Shown: positions 50,290 to 61,559, numbered from the stretch's first letter. The stretch is DNA of 64,000 bases from Pontederia crassipes (GCA_030549335.1 CM060194.1:63330547-63394546); one strand, 5' to 3'. The notes: generated by a model from the letters alone, not told the origin. Program-made: numbers and translations.

Positions 50290-50502
50290 TGCTTTTTTTT
50301 TATTTTTTCATTTGATGTTGAATGGGTGATTTTGACTTTTCATAAATGAAACAAAAAATAAAGTTAACTAAAAAGTTGACAGAAGTCATCGGAATGATTA
50401 AATTAGAAAAATTATGATAGTTTATGAATAAAAAAAAGCTCGTAGTTTGAAATTAGATGTGAAAAATTATGATAGTTTAGGGGTGGTTTATAAAAATTTT
50501 GG
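50290..50502 (-). repeat. Right terminal inverted repeat of the RING-H2 element
   Basis: Its reverse complement reads CCAAAATTTTTATAAACCACC at the outer end and finishes AAAAAAAAGCACGG inside, matching the left arm in order and spacing. Confidence 0.6.
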
Positions 50503-51940
50503 TATGATACTAAGGATTGTGAGAAAAAAGAGTATATTAAGCATAATAAAGCTGACTTTCATGCTTAATTAAAATTTGATTATCCACTCGAACACTCGTG
50601 GAGTGTTGTGACAATCTAATTGAATACCTAAACCGGTAACACTGATAAACATGATATTGAGTAGGTTGTTTTGTGGATCTAAGTGTCGGACATAGACTTT
50701 TATATTATTTCACCCAAATGTTGATAGCAACTTGACAATGTGTCTTGACATGATAACAAAAAATAGATCAACAGCAAATTCTATTAATAATTAACCTATG
50801 ACCAACATGCTTTTATGCTTGTAGTTCATAATATATTATTTTTGTATTAACCCTTTATATATAAAGCGATACAAATGAAATTAATCAGAAAGTCAATCAA
50901 GCACCACACAAACAAAATAGATTAACAAATTGCCGTGTACTCTTGAAATTATCCAAAAGAAAATGCTACTAACAAAAAAACTATGCACATGGAAATCAAC
51001 AAATCATGAAGTCAACAAATTGTAGTTGTTAATCAACTATTCAACAAAATCTTGAGATTTATAGCAACACCTTATGATGTACGCATGGAGGGATTCCAAA
51101 ATCTCACTAAAAATATGGGCATAGAAACTAATTTAATTCAATCCTAAACTAATCATTCAGACTACTAGCACGACTCGTGAGTGTAGAAATTAATTTAATT
51201 AATTCAATCTTAAACTAATAATTCAAGCCATCAGCATGATTCATGGTGTACAGAAGCACCAAATTAAAGAAACATTCTCTAAATATTTTGATCCATGAGA
51301 GGTATGCTTATCTAATATAAAATAATTTTGACTGTAAAGATTTTGTTTACTCACCTATTTGTGCGAGATCATTCTTAGTTTTTTCGACAATCTACTTCAG
51401 TTAAATATTGTGGGTTCCTCCTTGATCTCCCTATTGTTCATGTGCCATAGAGCCTACTATTGCAACATTCTCTAGTGATGACCAGCAAAGGCCACGAGAG
51501 TGAGGAGAGATGAGGCGTAATAATTGTTTGCGAGAGGAATGAGAAGATGACATCGAATGGGGGTGTGCACCGGGGAAGGGAGATCATGGGGAAGGAAAAT
51601 GGGTTAATAAGGCAACTTTTTTTAGGAGAGATTAATAAGGCGACTTAAATTATTCTTCCTTTTTTGCTATGGAAAATACTAACAGATTTATCAGGATCAA
51701 ATACCTCACATCGTGGGATTTAGATGAATGAGGTTGTTACATAAGTCAAATGACCCATGTATGTTTATTCTTCCCTTTTTTTGAGTTGTTAAATTATAAC
51801 CCACTTTAAAAAAATCTTCCTCAAAATTTTCATGAGATTGTGACTTTTTGAGCATTTTAGACTTCAGCTCCCACATTGCACTTAGTAGACACTAATAAAG
51901 CCGAAACAGCATGTCACTGTAGTGTTGGTAAGCACACAAC
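50503..51940. other. AT-rich intergenic DNA
   Basis: No gene is supported. A slightly GC-richer patch at 51470-51600 has no recognisable coding content. Confidence 0.5.
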
Positions 51941-51954
51941 GCCAGTTAAAAAGG

Positions 51955-52212
51955 GCGGACCCGGGCCTGCCCCCCAAACCACCACCCACCCACCCCACCC
52001 CACCCCCACCCCCCTAATTTTTTAAAACTTTATTAATTACACGTGTTAAAAAAAATAGGATTAAAATTGAATCTAGCCCCCTTAAATAGGTCTAGGATGC
52101 ACTTCTATCACAAAAATTAATTTGGTCCTGTGATTAGTTTGGATGAAAGAGGATGGTGAGGTCAAGTGTTCAATTCTTGTCCCCTTTTATTTTTGTCGAT
52201 GGGTCCGCCCCT
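51955..52212. mobile_element. Short repeat with GGGCGGACCC inverted ends
   Basis: The left end reads AAAAAGGGCGGACCCGGG and the right end (reverse complement) CAGGGGCGGACCCATCG, so GGGCGGACCC is inverted at the two ends. Just inside the left end is a C-rich tract of CCACCC-like units (51970-52015). Near the right end, GTTCAATTC resembles a tRNA B-box. GCCAGTT and GCCAATT flank it and may be a diverged target copy. Class uncertain. Confidence 0.4.
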
Positions 52213-52504
52213 GCCAATTGCCTTCTAATGGCAACCAATTAGCATCGCAATATCATGCAGAACATTACATAACTTGAGCATTAAACTTTAATTAATAAGT
52301 TGATTGTATATTAATTATAATTGTATTTATATATGTATACGTATATGGATATAAGGATATATATGTATAGTTCATCTAATTGATATGCCTACACATATAT
52401 ATAAATTGTATATACATACAACCTGTGCCACATCTCAATGACTATAAATCTTTTTGTTTATGACTTTCGATAGACATCATACATATAATGATTGAATGCT
52501 AATT

Positions 52505-52510
<6 letters not shown>

Positions 52511-52540
<30 letters not shown>
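52511..52540. repeat. (AT)n microsatellite
   Basis: About fifteen AT units close to the CACTA end. Confidence 0.9.
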
Positions 52541-52543
<3 letters not shown>

Positions 52544-52602
52544 CGTACATACACACATACTTACTTACTATGTTGATATAATTAGGCAATATAAACTTAT
52601 AT

Positions 52603-52740
52603 CACTATAAGAAAAAATGTCTTTAGCGATTAAGATAAAAAATGAAATACATTATTAACGAGAGATGAAATTGCTCGTCTCAAAAAAATAAATTTTGGTC
52701 GTTAAAAATACTTATTAAGAACTATTAAATTTTATCATCA
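52603..52740 (+). mobile_element. CACTA (En/Spm) transposon terminus, truncated
   Basis: CACTATAAGAAAAAATG is the canonical CACTA end. TTTAGCGATTAA and GGTCGTTAAAAA follow, like the subterminal repeats of plant CACTA elements. No matching TTTTCTTATAGTG end was seen downstream in the window, so this is one end only, perhaps of a deleted copy. Confidence 0.6.
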
Positions 52741-53539
52741 TTAATTATTTATAAATTAAGTTTAAGTAGTAGCATTACGTGTTTGCATCCTTCCTATTTT
52801 TGCTGCAGATATTTATAGCTTCTGTCAGCTTTCATTTTGAGTTGGCTAAAGGGTTGGAGCAGACTTAAGTTTTGTAGCTAGCCTTGATAGAATTGTTGCA
52901 ATTAATTTTTCTTCATACCTTTTGGATAAATGCAGTCAGTTTACATTACCTTTGTTGTACTATTTAAAGTTCTGCAAACTCAACTTTAACATCAGAAATT
53001 CCTCATTCATCCATTTTGAGTTTTTATCATTTTAATATTATGATTTCCTTGTCTATTTGTCAATGTACATATCCGTGACTGGTGACACATGTTGGTGAAG
53101 AAGGAAAAGCTTTTTATGGGACACGCTTATTGTATGCTTTATTCAGATGTAGAAATTACGTACTTACACTAAAATGTTCTTCCAGCTGTGAATAAGAATG
53201 TGCTCGATAAGGAGTTCTTTTAATCTTTAAGTCAATTTTTTCTTGATCATTTGTTCCACTGCCCTCACAAAGTCAAAAAGTCAGGTTTAAGTCTCACCCC
53301 GTTCCGTAAGACTGAATTTGGTGGTATCTAGTCACTTTTTTATTCCAGAAAATTTGTAAGTTTCCTAGGTTTTCATGTGAATAATGCCATTGAGAAGGGA
53401 CTTTGCTGGCTTAGGAATTTTTTCCTCTTCTTTTTCAATTTTAGCTTGAGGAACATGTACTACATTTCTTCAAAGTGATCTGAAGTTCGTATCTCTACTA
53501 TATTGCAACTAATAACTGATATCCTTTTTTTTTTTCTGA
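52741..53539. other. Intergenic DNA, possibly decayed gene sequence
   Basis: Less AT-rich than its surroundings and free of obvious repeats, but no coding frame is convincing. Confidence 0.35.
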
Positions 53540-53741
53540 AAGACATCAGTTGAGCGCTAACAAAGTTGAAGGGTTTTGGGTTTATGCTCCTGTTTGTATC
53601 TCTTATACTTTTGGGAGTTTTTGCAATCTGGTACTTCACCAATTAGAAAACGAGCACAAAGGCTGTGAAGTCGCACATACTTCTGTTAATGCCAGCAGGC
53701 CTGATTTCAAGCAGGAATCTTTCTTTCAAACATCTGTATGA
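53540..53741 (+). other. Orphan exon-like segment, unrecognised
   Basis: After a T-rich run and an AG (about 53548) an open frame of about 63 codons runs to TGA at 53739-53741 (LSANKVEGFWVYAPV, SFCNLVLHQLENEHKGC, RPDFKQESFF). It looks like a 3' terminal exon with its acceptor, but I find no upstream exon and do not recognise the protein. It may be a gene remnant. Confidence 0.2.
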
Positions 53742-54176
53742 ACTGTACCATGTGCTTCGAATAACACAATATCATAAAAGTGCCATTTGCACCCACCCTT
53801 CCACTTTATGAGTTTGTGGACGATACGATAGATTCTTGGCTTATTTTCATTGCCGCAAAGCTTCCTGTTTAATGCACTATAAGGATTGTTTATGGTGATA
53901 CACACGCAAATAGTAGTGTGTCCCTTGATAGATTATATAGCTACAACTTCGTGGTCTTTTTTAATATGCATATAAGATCAATTCAATTAGAGGGCACATG
54001 ATTAATTATATATAGAAAATATCATGTATTTGCTTCTATATAGGAAAAAAAATGCCCATGATAAAAAAGCATGATATCATGAAACAAGAGCATGCTGAGT
54101 CTCCATACAAGTAATTAATCAAATTATACACGCTCTCTCACCATAAAATGCACATGTTTAGGTGGATGATGAGCTT

Positions 54177-54668
54177 TTACAGGGACAGCCCGGACTCCTC
54201 GTCCTCCTCGAGGGTGCTGGTGTAGACGAAGAAGAGAGACCAGATGAGGCCGAAGACGCCGAGCAGGATCCAGGCCAGCAGGTTGTTGCTGATCCCCAGG
54301 CTCAGCCCCGTCCCCTCCGTGCTCATCCTCTCGTCCACCAGGGCGAGGACCGGGTTCGAGACGCTCATCACGCTCGCCGCAGCCAGAAGCGACGCCCCCA
54401 TGCCGGCGACGGCAGCCGATGGCTTCGCCTCCGAGGAGCACCTCACTCTCCCGCCCCTCATTCCGATCCGAGGCAAACCTGAACGTAACAAAAATCAAGC
54501 TAAAACTGGTGAGCAAGCATTCACTAGCTGTCCAATTCCCAGCCACCTATGACACAGGGCGCTCTGAAACGTACCAATGACCGGAGAAGCCACGCCGGCC
54601 GGCGCCCTGGGCACCGCGGCGGCGCGGGCGAAGGTTGAGGTCGGTGCAGTTACCCTCATGGTGGCCAT
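54177..54668 (-). CDS. psbW: Photosystem II reaction centre W protein, chloroplast precursor, 131 aa
   Basis: Two minus-strand exons, 54668-54575 and 54478-54177 (TAA), join in phase across a 96-bp GT-AG intron. The first 77 residues form a bipartite transit peptide: an Ala/Thr/Arg-rich stromal part, then a hydrophobic thylakoid signal ending before LVDERM. The predicted mature protein is 54 residues, with one membrane helix (about [20 protein letters not shown]) and an acidic tail (EEDEES), all typical of PsbW. PsbW is a nuclear-encoded thylakoid subunit that stabilises photosystem II dimers and supercomplexes. Length and motifs match the family with no missing residues. Confidence 0.96.
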
Positions 54669-55269
54669 TGTTGTGTGCCCTGCAACGCGGAGAGAACTGT
54701 GGAGGAGGTGTGCTTTAGCTGTGGCGCTCGTAGCAAATGACCAGAGGGTAATATCTTATTTGAAGGGATCGGAACAAAAATACTCGAAACAGCGGATCCA
54801 CGACCACACAAAATCTAAATGTTGTTCGAGAGCACGTCAGTCGTCGGAAATATGAGGACGGATAGATCTCATCTCACTTCCCCCCATCGTCTCGCATCCA
54901 ACCAGCGTCTCCCACATGGCCACTCGATCAACCTCGATGTCTGGGCCATGGACAAGGAACCACGTAGTGCAGAAAATAAAAATATATTATCGGAATTTGA
55001 TATTTCCTTACTGCTCTTGTTAAATACATCGGATTTTAGAATGACTTTTACTCTGTCAGAAAAATCTAAGATTTTATAACAGTGAAGTGAGATACAGATG
55101 TGATCGAGTTTCGGAAAATTTTTTCCTAAAATATTCACTTGCAAGTGGATATTTCTAGACCCTTCTTTTTTAAAAATAAAATAAAACAATCATAATACAC
55201 TGGATTGTTTTTATTATAAACACTATGCACAATTTAAACTTCAAGATTATGATGTGAATTATGCAGAAA
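54669..55269. other. psbW upstream region and intergenic DNA
   Basis: It holds the psbW promoter. On the minus strand a CAAATAAGATATTAC word near 54750 loosely resembles light-response I-boxes. No other gene is supported. Confidence 0.35.
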
Positions 55270-55283
55270 ATTCGATTGATCAA

Positions 55284-55461
55284 CAACAACAATAATAAAG
55301 TCTTATCCCACTAGGTGTGGTTGGCTACATAGATCATACGACGCTAAATTCGTTGATCCATGTTCATGAGATTCGACAGAGTTTTACGCTGACTGTCGGG
55401 ATCTAACACAACCCTCCTCCTTTATCCGGGTTTATGACCGACTATAAAATTATCTTTCATG
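55284..55461 (-). mobile_element. Short RTE-derived (SINE-like) retroposon, copy 2
   Basis: Flanked by ATTCGATTGATCAA at 55270-55283 and 55462-55475, a perfect 14-bp target duplication. On the minus strand it contains TTTTATAGTCGGTC at the 5' end, GGATAAAGGAGGAG, CATGAACATGG, CGTATGATCTATGTAG and the (TTG)n tail. Body and end points match copy 1 at 27274. Confidence 0.82.
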
Positions 55462-55475
55462 ATTCGATTGATCAA

Positions 55476-58290
55476 ATTGTAAATAATTTAGATTTGAGAC
55501 AATTGATTAGTCAAACTATATTTCATGATATTATATATAACTCTGGGTGAAATCGTCCACTTCATGGAGATTTATCTTTTCACTTGAATTCATGAGAAAT
55601 AAAATCAAACGTAATTGGATTCTGGAGAAACATAGGAAACACAAACTTCACGTGTGAAAACATTTTAATGCTGTGCGTGGAAGTGGAACCAGCGTTTGTC
55701 GTAACAAATGAAATTAAACTGAGAAAACTTTCCCATATACAAAGTTTTTTCTTCTCATTAAATTAAAGGGAGCATAAATTTGTCACTTTATACTACACAA
55801 ATTGTTTATCGAACTATCTGCCTCCTCAGTTTCTGAACTGCGCATCGAATCAACTTATAAAAAGGAAACATAATTGATTAATTCTGATTTGTGTATTGGC
55901 CAGAAACGATTCAGACGAAACGAAGTAAACCAAACAAATCAAGATCGTGCCAGTTCACCATCAGTTAATTTTGTACATATTGTAATCTTTTATATGTTAA
56001 TCAGCTGCACGCCTTATAAGTAGGATGATGCGATGGGAACCAGGGAATGGCCTCCATGAACATGCATGATGCAGATGCTTCCGCCGATAATGGTAGCAAA
56101 AATTCTTGTTACATTCGCAACCTTCTATAATAAGCCCTCTGGAGTCTGATCAGTTTTACCTGTGAATTTTAGAACACCCAACAGGTCCTCAATTCTCGGA
56201 AAGCATCAGTTCAAGATATCAACCACATGTCAATTTCCTGGAAGCATCTTATAAGATATCAAGTTCTGGTTGGCTTAAGTGTAGCTGGTTACCTTTCCAT
56301 CTTCACAGTATGAAACAGTTGAACTTGTAAGAACAGTACCGCTGCAATGATTTCCTTGCTAAAATCCGAAGCATGTCGAAATGGAAACATATTTGAACTC
56401 TAAGGATGGGAATTGCATCCTACAGTGGAATTCACCAGTTATTCGAAGATGACGATAAGAGATAGTGTGTGTGTATGTGTATGTGTCATCAGAGGGAGAC
56501 AAAAGACCTGGAAGTATGTCGAGTGAACAAGTCAAGTCCAGCACAATCACATGGCTTTATTTTCTAAGTTATAACTATCAGACATGGTAAGCATATTTCA
56601 ACGGATATGTGAGATTCCAAAGAGAATTTTATTTCTTACAGTTACATACTTGAGCTATTCTTTTCATGTTGGTCGTCTGTTATCCATCTCGGTCTGATTC
56701 TGTGATCCCATGCATCTTTTTTTTTTCCTTGTATCCAACAGAATCCTATTCCATGCATGTTTAACAGCCTCATTGGTTATACAATAATCATCAACTATTG
56801 CTTCTAATCATGTTGATTTCTATTCATCTCACCGCTTAATTTTGAACTTAATCTCCAAAACTAAAATTTGGGACCATGTCGATGACACATGTGAGTATAT
56901 CAATTTTCATGTATATATATTGAAGGGAGATACGTTTACTCACTGACTAATTCTGAATGCTGATTGACTTCCTCACTTGACTTAATTTTCAGGATTATAC
57001 ATCTAAACTCATTTGACTTAATTTCTGAATGCTGAATTCTAAATGCATGCAGTCAATGAGCATGGATTGATCTCTAACATGATAGTCTTATTTATTTTTC
57101 TGTTTATTCACTTTGGGGTTAATTTCATTTGCAGAAAGAACTCTTTACAATTGCTAGCTTCACATTCTATTCGTTAATTTGGTGATAGATTTTGGGATGA
57201 ACTATCCCCTGCACATGGAATAATGACCAGGTAGAGGTCTTGAAATGTGTGAGAATCTCTAAATATATGAACGCCCTTTTTTGTGCTACATCGTGCATGT
57301 ATAAGACTATAAGTAGAATTTCTGATATTTTGTTCACATTTTTCATATCATGTATAAATAAAATTTATTACATATCCTACTATGCATGTAAACCCCTATT
57401 GTGTTATATAAAATTTATTATGTATATATCAAAGACTAGAAACATCATCTCTGATATGAATCCTACGTACATCAATGTAATATACAATTTTTTTGGACAC
57501 GACAAATGATGGAGGTATGCAGGTTATTGCATAATCGACTGACATGAAACTTAAGTAATATTATATTTTAAAATATAATTATTATTAGTTTAGAAGACGT
57601 GAAGGTGCAACCTAAGCGTAATAACAACATTGAAAGAAAAGAGATTATTATTATTATTATTTTTGTGTAGCTAGTCCTCTATTTATAGAAATTAGTGTCG
57701 ATTGTCCAATTCACGCGACATTATCCGATTTGCGTGACGTTAATAATTATGCGCACGATACACGAGTTAAATGTCAGCTAAAATCATCCTAAAATCATTT
57801 AAAAAAAAAAGAAAAACCATCCTCTAGCGAGTTAATCTTTTTGGATAATATTTTCGGAGTCTCTATTTTAATAAAATTATATTTTCAAAATATATAATAA
57901 ATTATATTTAATATCAATATACTAATTTTACAACTAAATATAGGATGTAATATTAATATTATTAAATTATAATTTCAAAATGTGATAGGAAGATACTAAA
58001 CTATATAAAAAATTATTATACCAATAATAAAGAAACAATTACTTTTAAATTAATTGTTTAAATAAAAATAAATAAATAAAGATAGACTTCATAAGCTCCT
58101 ATATTTTTTGGGTGGAGCCCTAATTTAAGCGGGTCAATTTTGCTTTATTAAAAAACTATCATAAATCATATTTAGTCTCCTAATTTTTCAGTTTTTTTAT
58201 GTTGAATAGGCTTTTTCGGGTTGATTCAATGTTTCATGATAACCCAATTATAAGTACCTAACGTGATCATTTGCAACAACTACTAATATA
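55476..58290. other. Intergenic DNA, no gene seen
   Basis: Mixed composition to about 57.5 kb, then very AT-rich. Short frames up to 89 codons are not supported by any motif. Confidence 0.5.
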
Positions 58291-59620
58291 TGAATAAAAA
58301 ATCTCTATAGACAGGAAAAAGTTAAAGTATGAAAATTAAGAAAAATAACTAATATTTCGAGAATATATTATTCATTATATAAAAATTGATAAAAGAATGA
58401 TAATATTAATTATTTTGAATAAAAAGTATATAAAAAATAACCTGAGGCCCCAATTAAATGCAATATATTATTCCTAAAAAATAAATATGAATTAGTAATA
58501 ATTTTGCACAAAAAATATAGTAAAAAACTTTTATAAGTTTAAAAGATAATATGCAAAATACCTTGAATTAGAGGGAACTAGCAAGCCAAAAATGAAAAAA
58601 AGTACTTCCGTATATGGAAAAACAATGAAAAATAATTATGAATTAGTAATAATTTTGCAAAAAATGTCGAAAAAGACTTTTATAAAAAAAAGTATCTTGG
58701 TAGGTGGAAAAAGAGCCTAGAGACTGATTAGTAAGAGAAAAAAGGTTAGATTAAATAGGGGTGCTTTTTTGACAAATAAACAAGATAAAATTTGATAGAA
58801 ATTAATAGGCATGATTACATGATAAATAATAGGAAATTAGGGGTAAAAATAGCAATGAAAATGGAACTAGATTAAATATTTTAAGTTTAAAAGAACGGCA
58901 ATATTAATTATGATACATAAAAAAGAATATCGAAAATAGATATGAATTAGTAATAATTTTGCACAAAAATGTAGAAAAAGACTGTTATAAAAAAAGGTAT
59001 TTTGGTAGATAATTAGATTAAATATTATAAGTTTAAAAGAACGACAATATTAATTATTATGAATAAAAAGTAATATTGAAAAAATTAAATATGAATTAGT
59101 AATAATTTTGCACAAAAAATGTAGAAAAAGACTTTTATGAAAAATCATTCTGGTACATGGAAAAACAACCTAGAGACAGATTAGTAAGAAAAAAAAAAGT
59201 TAGATTAAATAGGGGTGTTTTTTTTACAAATAAACTAAATAGAATTTCAGTAGTAATAATTTTGCATAAAAATGTAGAAAAAGTCTGTTATAAAAAATGT
59301 ATTTTGGTAGATAATTAGATTAAATATTATAAGTTTAAAAGAATGACGATATTAATTATTATTAATAAAAAGTATATTGAAAAAGTTAAATATGAATTAG
59401 TAATAATTTTGCACAAAAAATGTAGAAAAAAACTTTTATAAAAAATTATTTTGGTAGATGGAAAAACAACCTAGATAAGAAAAAAAGTTAGATTAAATAG
59501 GGGTGTTGTTTTTTTTTGACAAATAAACTAAATAGAATTTCAATAGAAATTAATAGGCATGATTACTTGACAAATATTAGGAAAATAGGGGTAAAAAGGA
59601 AAATAGGTAAAAAATTTAAT
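58290..59620. repeat. AT-rich tandem array with about 150/300-bp periodicity
   Basis: The word TATGAATTAGTAATAATTTT followed by GCACAAAAA(A)TGTAG and AAAGACTTTTATAAAAA recurs near 58486, 58636, 58942, 59090, 59253 (truncated start) and 59393. Two kinds of continuation occur: one with GGAAAAACAACCTAGAGA and GTTAGATTAAATAGGGGTG, the other with GATAATTAGATTAAATATT. Mixing these gives about 150-bp steps within about 300-bp units. Copies are well conserved, so the array is younger than the one at 46 kb. Confidence 0.7.
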
Positions 59621-59680
59621 GGACGCGTGTTTCGAACTCGAGCCCTCCCATTGTACTGTTATATACTCTACCACTATATT
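59620..59680 (-). repeat. tRNA-like segment (degenerate SINE head or tRNA fossil)
   Basis: On the minus strand TAGTGGTAGAG (59676-59666) is a good A-box and GTTCGAAAC (59637-59629) a good B-box, 28 bp apart, close to tRNA spacing. Stems do not pair well enough for a functional tRNA. It abuts the right edge of the tandem array. Confidence 0.45.
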
Positions 59681-59684
59681 TAAT

Positions 59685-61185
59685 TAGTATGTGACACAGT
59701 TCCAGAGACCCACGTGCGCTTCCATCTTATTTAAGTCATATAAGTTTATTTTCGGCCCTTTATTTAAAAGGCATATGTTTATTTTGGTGTATGCAGCCTC
59801 GTATTGTCCATCTCCTTTTGAGTCCTCCTCCACCTCCGTCTGCTGTCTGCACCCCCCAGTTCACCGTTCCCCTTTGTCACCCTTCCCACTCCTCGTCTCG
59901 TTCTCCTGTCGCCTCCTGTCACTCCTCGTGTAACGTCTTTAAAATCATCCTTTCTGTTATGCAGGCAGTTAGATTAATCATGAGAACGCTACACTGCCTA
60001 TTACACTACTGACCTTGATCATTTAACAAAATAGCTTACGTGGCATAAATATTATAATAATAAATATATTAGAGAACTTTAAATGCAAAAATTTAATAGT
60101 TGAAATATTATATTAAAAGACTTTAATACGAAAGTTCATGATGTCTCTTAATATAAAAAATATGCGAAAACATAATAAGACTTGTCTGAGATTCTATGAG
60201 CGAAAGAACATGATGTCTCTAAATAATTAAAATGATTAAAAAGATATGTAGTAAGAAAGTTTGAAGCAGAAACATCAGTCATGTGCAGCGTTCACCAAGC
60301 TCTGTGCCCTCCACCACCTCATCAGTTGGTATTCTCACCTGCAAAATCTCAATGATAGGGGAATGGAATACCCATAAGCAAAGATTGCCCAATACAATAG
60401 CAATAAACGATGAAATAAGGATCAATGATGTTCATGAAATTAATGTATCAATCTTTGGTCATATCAGTACTCTGTTCTTTATTATAACAATACTTTATCT
60501 TTACGTTACTCTACTTTTACTTTACAATGTCTCTGCTATGCTATGCAATACTTCTGCTTTACATTATTTTACTTTGCATTATTTTGTTGTGAGTTGTACT
60601 ACGCTTTTTACATTACTAAAATATCCTTAGAGTTTATTGTTCTATGCGAACTCGACTTTATTAGTTAGGATGTTAGAGGTGCCTCTCTGAATCTCTGATG
60701 CCAGTATGCCCATAAAGGGAAGAGGGGTGGGTGTTACTACCTCATCCAATTTAAAAGGTAGGGGGAAGAATTCCTACAATTTAGGAACAGTGGTCGGTTA
60801 AGAGATCGAAAGTTCACTGTCTCCTCAGCTAGCTACATGTCCCACTGGCATAATACTTTAATCTTTATGGGAAGAGGTGTGACCATAGCATCACAGGTGG
60901 GAGAAGATCTGATCATTTAAGACAGTAGCTTTGCTGTCCCCTCAGCTAATTACATATTCCTCTTTTGCTTTAATCTCTTATCTTTGCTTTAATTTTGGGG
61001 GACATAGCAATCCAATGTCTTTGTCCTTGCTTTATTTATCTTTAGTCATCGTGAATCTATGATTTAGGATCCAACTGAATGTTGATATTTGTACAATAGG
61101 ACTCAGCCAGTGTAGGTGAACTGGTCAGAGTCTCAGTTATGTTTGGGAGTGGTTCAGTCCGATTAAGTCAGATCAATGGGTCTCT
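59685..61185. other. Repeat-like intergenic DNA without a gene
   Basis: From 60650 a region with balanced composition contains an internal duplication (CTGTCTCCTCAGCTAGCTACAT near 60820 and a variant near 60930). It may belong to an LTR or untranslated part of the retroelement suspected up to about 62060. No LTR boundary was found. Confidence 0.35.
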
Positions 61186-61187
61186 GT

Positions 61188-61505
61188 TGAACCGGTCGAC
61201 CGTTCCAGGTGGACCGGTCGACCGTTCTCTGGCATCGGTCGATCGGTCCTCTGGGATCGGTCGATCGTGTTCTTGATTTGGGTGTCTATGAATCGGTCGA
61301 CCGTCCTAGGTGACGGTCAACCGTTCGTTAGGCCCTGCAGACACGCACTACGCATCGGATCGATCGATCGTTCTCTGAGACCGGTCGACCGATCGTAGGG
61401 TCGAATTTGTCTGTCGATAGATAAATCGGTCGACCGATAGGGAAGAACTCGTATGAGTTCTATATGCAGATCGGTCGACCATTTGATAAAATCGATCGAC
61501 CGGTC
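61188..61505. repeat. Cluster of about eleven CGGTCGACCG-type palindromes
   Basis: Palindromes related to ACCGGTCGACCG or ATCGGTCGATCG occur near 61191, 61213, 61234, 61256, 61292, 61312, 61354, 61380, 61425, 61470 and 61491. Spacing is irregular (20-45 bp) and the intervening sequence differs, so this is not a simple tandem repeat. It may be the regulatory part of a retroelement LTR; no binding protein is known to me. Confidence 0.7.
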
Positions 61506-61559
61506 CCTGCGATAAAATAGGGTCGCCGGACTTTTCCATTGATTCCGACAGTATTCCGA

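Larger units (their letters stand above)
49238..50502. mobile_element. TIR element carrying a captured RING-H2 gene fragment (Pack-MULE-like)
   Basis: The left arm (about 49238-49465) and reverse complement of the right arm (about 50290-50502) align over roughly 215-225 bp. Shared words include TATAAACCACC, TAAACTAT, TGTCAACTT, TTTATGAAAAGTC, CATCAAA and an A-rich end. Between them lies 0.8 kb of much more GC-rich DNA containing a broken ATL-type RING-H2 gene. Long arms around host gene sequence is the Pack-MULE plan. The flanking 9-mers TATAATGTT and TATGATACT match at only 6 of 9 bases, so Mutator class is inferred, not shown. Confidence 0.6.

Noticed and set aside
54162-54482. Plus-strand frames over psbW exon 2
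   Set aside because: Shadows of psbW, whose frame gives an exact family match on the minus strand.
59620-59680. Functional tRNA gene
   Set aside because: A- and B-boxes are present, but the acceptor and anticodon stems do not pair convincingly.
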